The position numbers and the translations under genes were made by a program. A DNA stretch of 64,000 nucleotides from NCBI GenBank assembly GCA_029706075.1, contig JAINUG010000113.1:1589279-1653278 (forward strand), given 5' to 3'. This document shows positions 63,346-64,000 of the stretch, one piece after another. The stretch is from Aldrovandia affinis. Its lineage: Eukaryota; Chordata; Actinopteri; Notacanthiformes; Halosauridae. Under the pieces are notes generated by a model. The model had not been told where the DNA came from, made no database searches, and saw only the letters and a program-made list of their open reading frames with translations. Position 1 is the first letter of the stretch. Each line of letters begins with the position of its first letter.

Positions 63346-64000
63346 GGCCTCTGGTACAAAAAGAAAAAAGAAAAAAAGAGAAACGGGGCCGCCCCGGGGT
63401 AGCAGAGATTTTTACTTCTCTTATAGCTTCAAGATGAAACGACCCCCATTCCCCCCCATTCACACAACCCCCACCAGCCCAGGCAAACCTTGCAGAGGTT
63501 GCTCTGACAACCACAGGTGAGCAGGATGCCCCGCTGTACACTTGTGAGTGATTAAACTCAAGGAAAGCTCTTCTTCCTGGGAAATCAAAGTAGAACATGA
63601 GGCCAGCTGTCAGATGGAGAGCGAGAAGAGCTGAAATATTTATATGCTCAATCTGGGTCCATTCATTGCAGTTCAAAATAAACACCATCACACAACTGTC
63701 AAACATACCTGTATGTCTCTTACAAAATATCTGCTGATCATCACAGCTTTCACCAGTAATGCATTCCCCAGTTGATCTATTTCCTGTATGTTTTATGATT
63801 CCATCCATGTGTTGACTTTGTACACACCTGTAGTCAAACTCCATGACCGACTTCAATTACTTCTGTGCTTTATTCTTTTCGGGACTTGGCAACTAATAAC
63901 AGTTTAACAGCCAATAGCATAAAAAAATAATCAAACAAATTACAAGAGAGAATAAATGAGATATAAACACTATAAACAGATTCTCTTTCGGTTCGTAGGA
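63346..64000. other. non-coding; longest open frame of the window but no domain
   Basis: A minus-strand frame at 63308-63856 (182 codons) is the longest in the window. It runs through an A/G-rich tract (63356-63385) and shows no recognisable domain, signal peptide or splice context. I treat it as a chance frame. Confidence 0.4.

Noticed and set aside
63308-63856. 182-codon minus-strand frame, the longest in the window
   Set aside because: No domain, passes through a purine-rich tract, and a frame this long is plausible by chance in 64 kb.

Overview
The window reads as about 64 kb of AT-rich vertebrate DNA, almost certainly from a ray-finned (teleost-type) fish. The evidence is long (CA)n, (GA)n and (AT)n microsatellites, several fish-type tRNA-derived SINEs (some ending in the CTGCTAAATG tail common in fish genomes), an L2-type LINE fragment, Tc1-like elements and a Tol2-like hAT transposon. 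The mix of SINEs made me think of a non-acanthomorph fish, but the sequence alone does not fix the species. I found no intact host protein-coding gene. The open frames are short, often lie in simple repeats, and lack domains, so the window looks like an intergenic desert or a very large intron.

Layout. 1-13 kb: TG/CA repeats, a decayed antisense SINE (about 2.9 kb), a possible SINE (5.65 kb), the short form of an unclassified dispersed repeat (6.64-7.29 kb), a 132-bp GA tract (12.65 kb) and, just after it, a candidate non-coding first exon ending in a strong splice donor (13.03 kb). 14-25 kb: an antisense tRNA-SINE (14.0-14.4 kb), a second SINE family (17.05 kb), a foldback element made of two inverted SINE tails (21.4 kb), and a dispersed repeat (24.9 kb). 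32-38 kb: a mosaic of a piggyBac-like end, an L2 LINE fragment, an antisense SINE, and the long form of the 6.6-kb repeat.

40-46 kb: a SINE with long target duplications, then the main object of the window. This is a complete but inactivated Tol2-like hAT transposon (41534-45643) with terminal inverted repeats, an 8-bp near-perfect target duplication, a six-exon transposase pseudogene on the minus strand, and a smaller TTAA-flanked MITE nested in one intron. 50-60 kb: a truncated Tc1 transposase, an internally deleted Tc1 element with both ends, a Tc1 terminal fragment, an 80-bp-period minisatellite, and an LTR-retroelement-like region with coiled-coil coding remnants. 61.6 kb: a full-length SINE of the same family as the 14-kb copy.

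Between the repeats lie several 150-500 bp blocks of balanced composition, rich in TAAT/ATTA, CCAAT, octamer and SOX-like motifs. By inference these could be conserved cis-regulatory elements of a neighbouring developmental gene; only cross-species alignment can decide. I saw no undescribed multi-gene system. The most informative structures are the nested Tol2-like element, the long/short pair of the unclassified repeat, and the foldback SINE-tail element.
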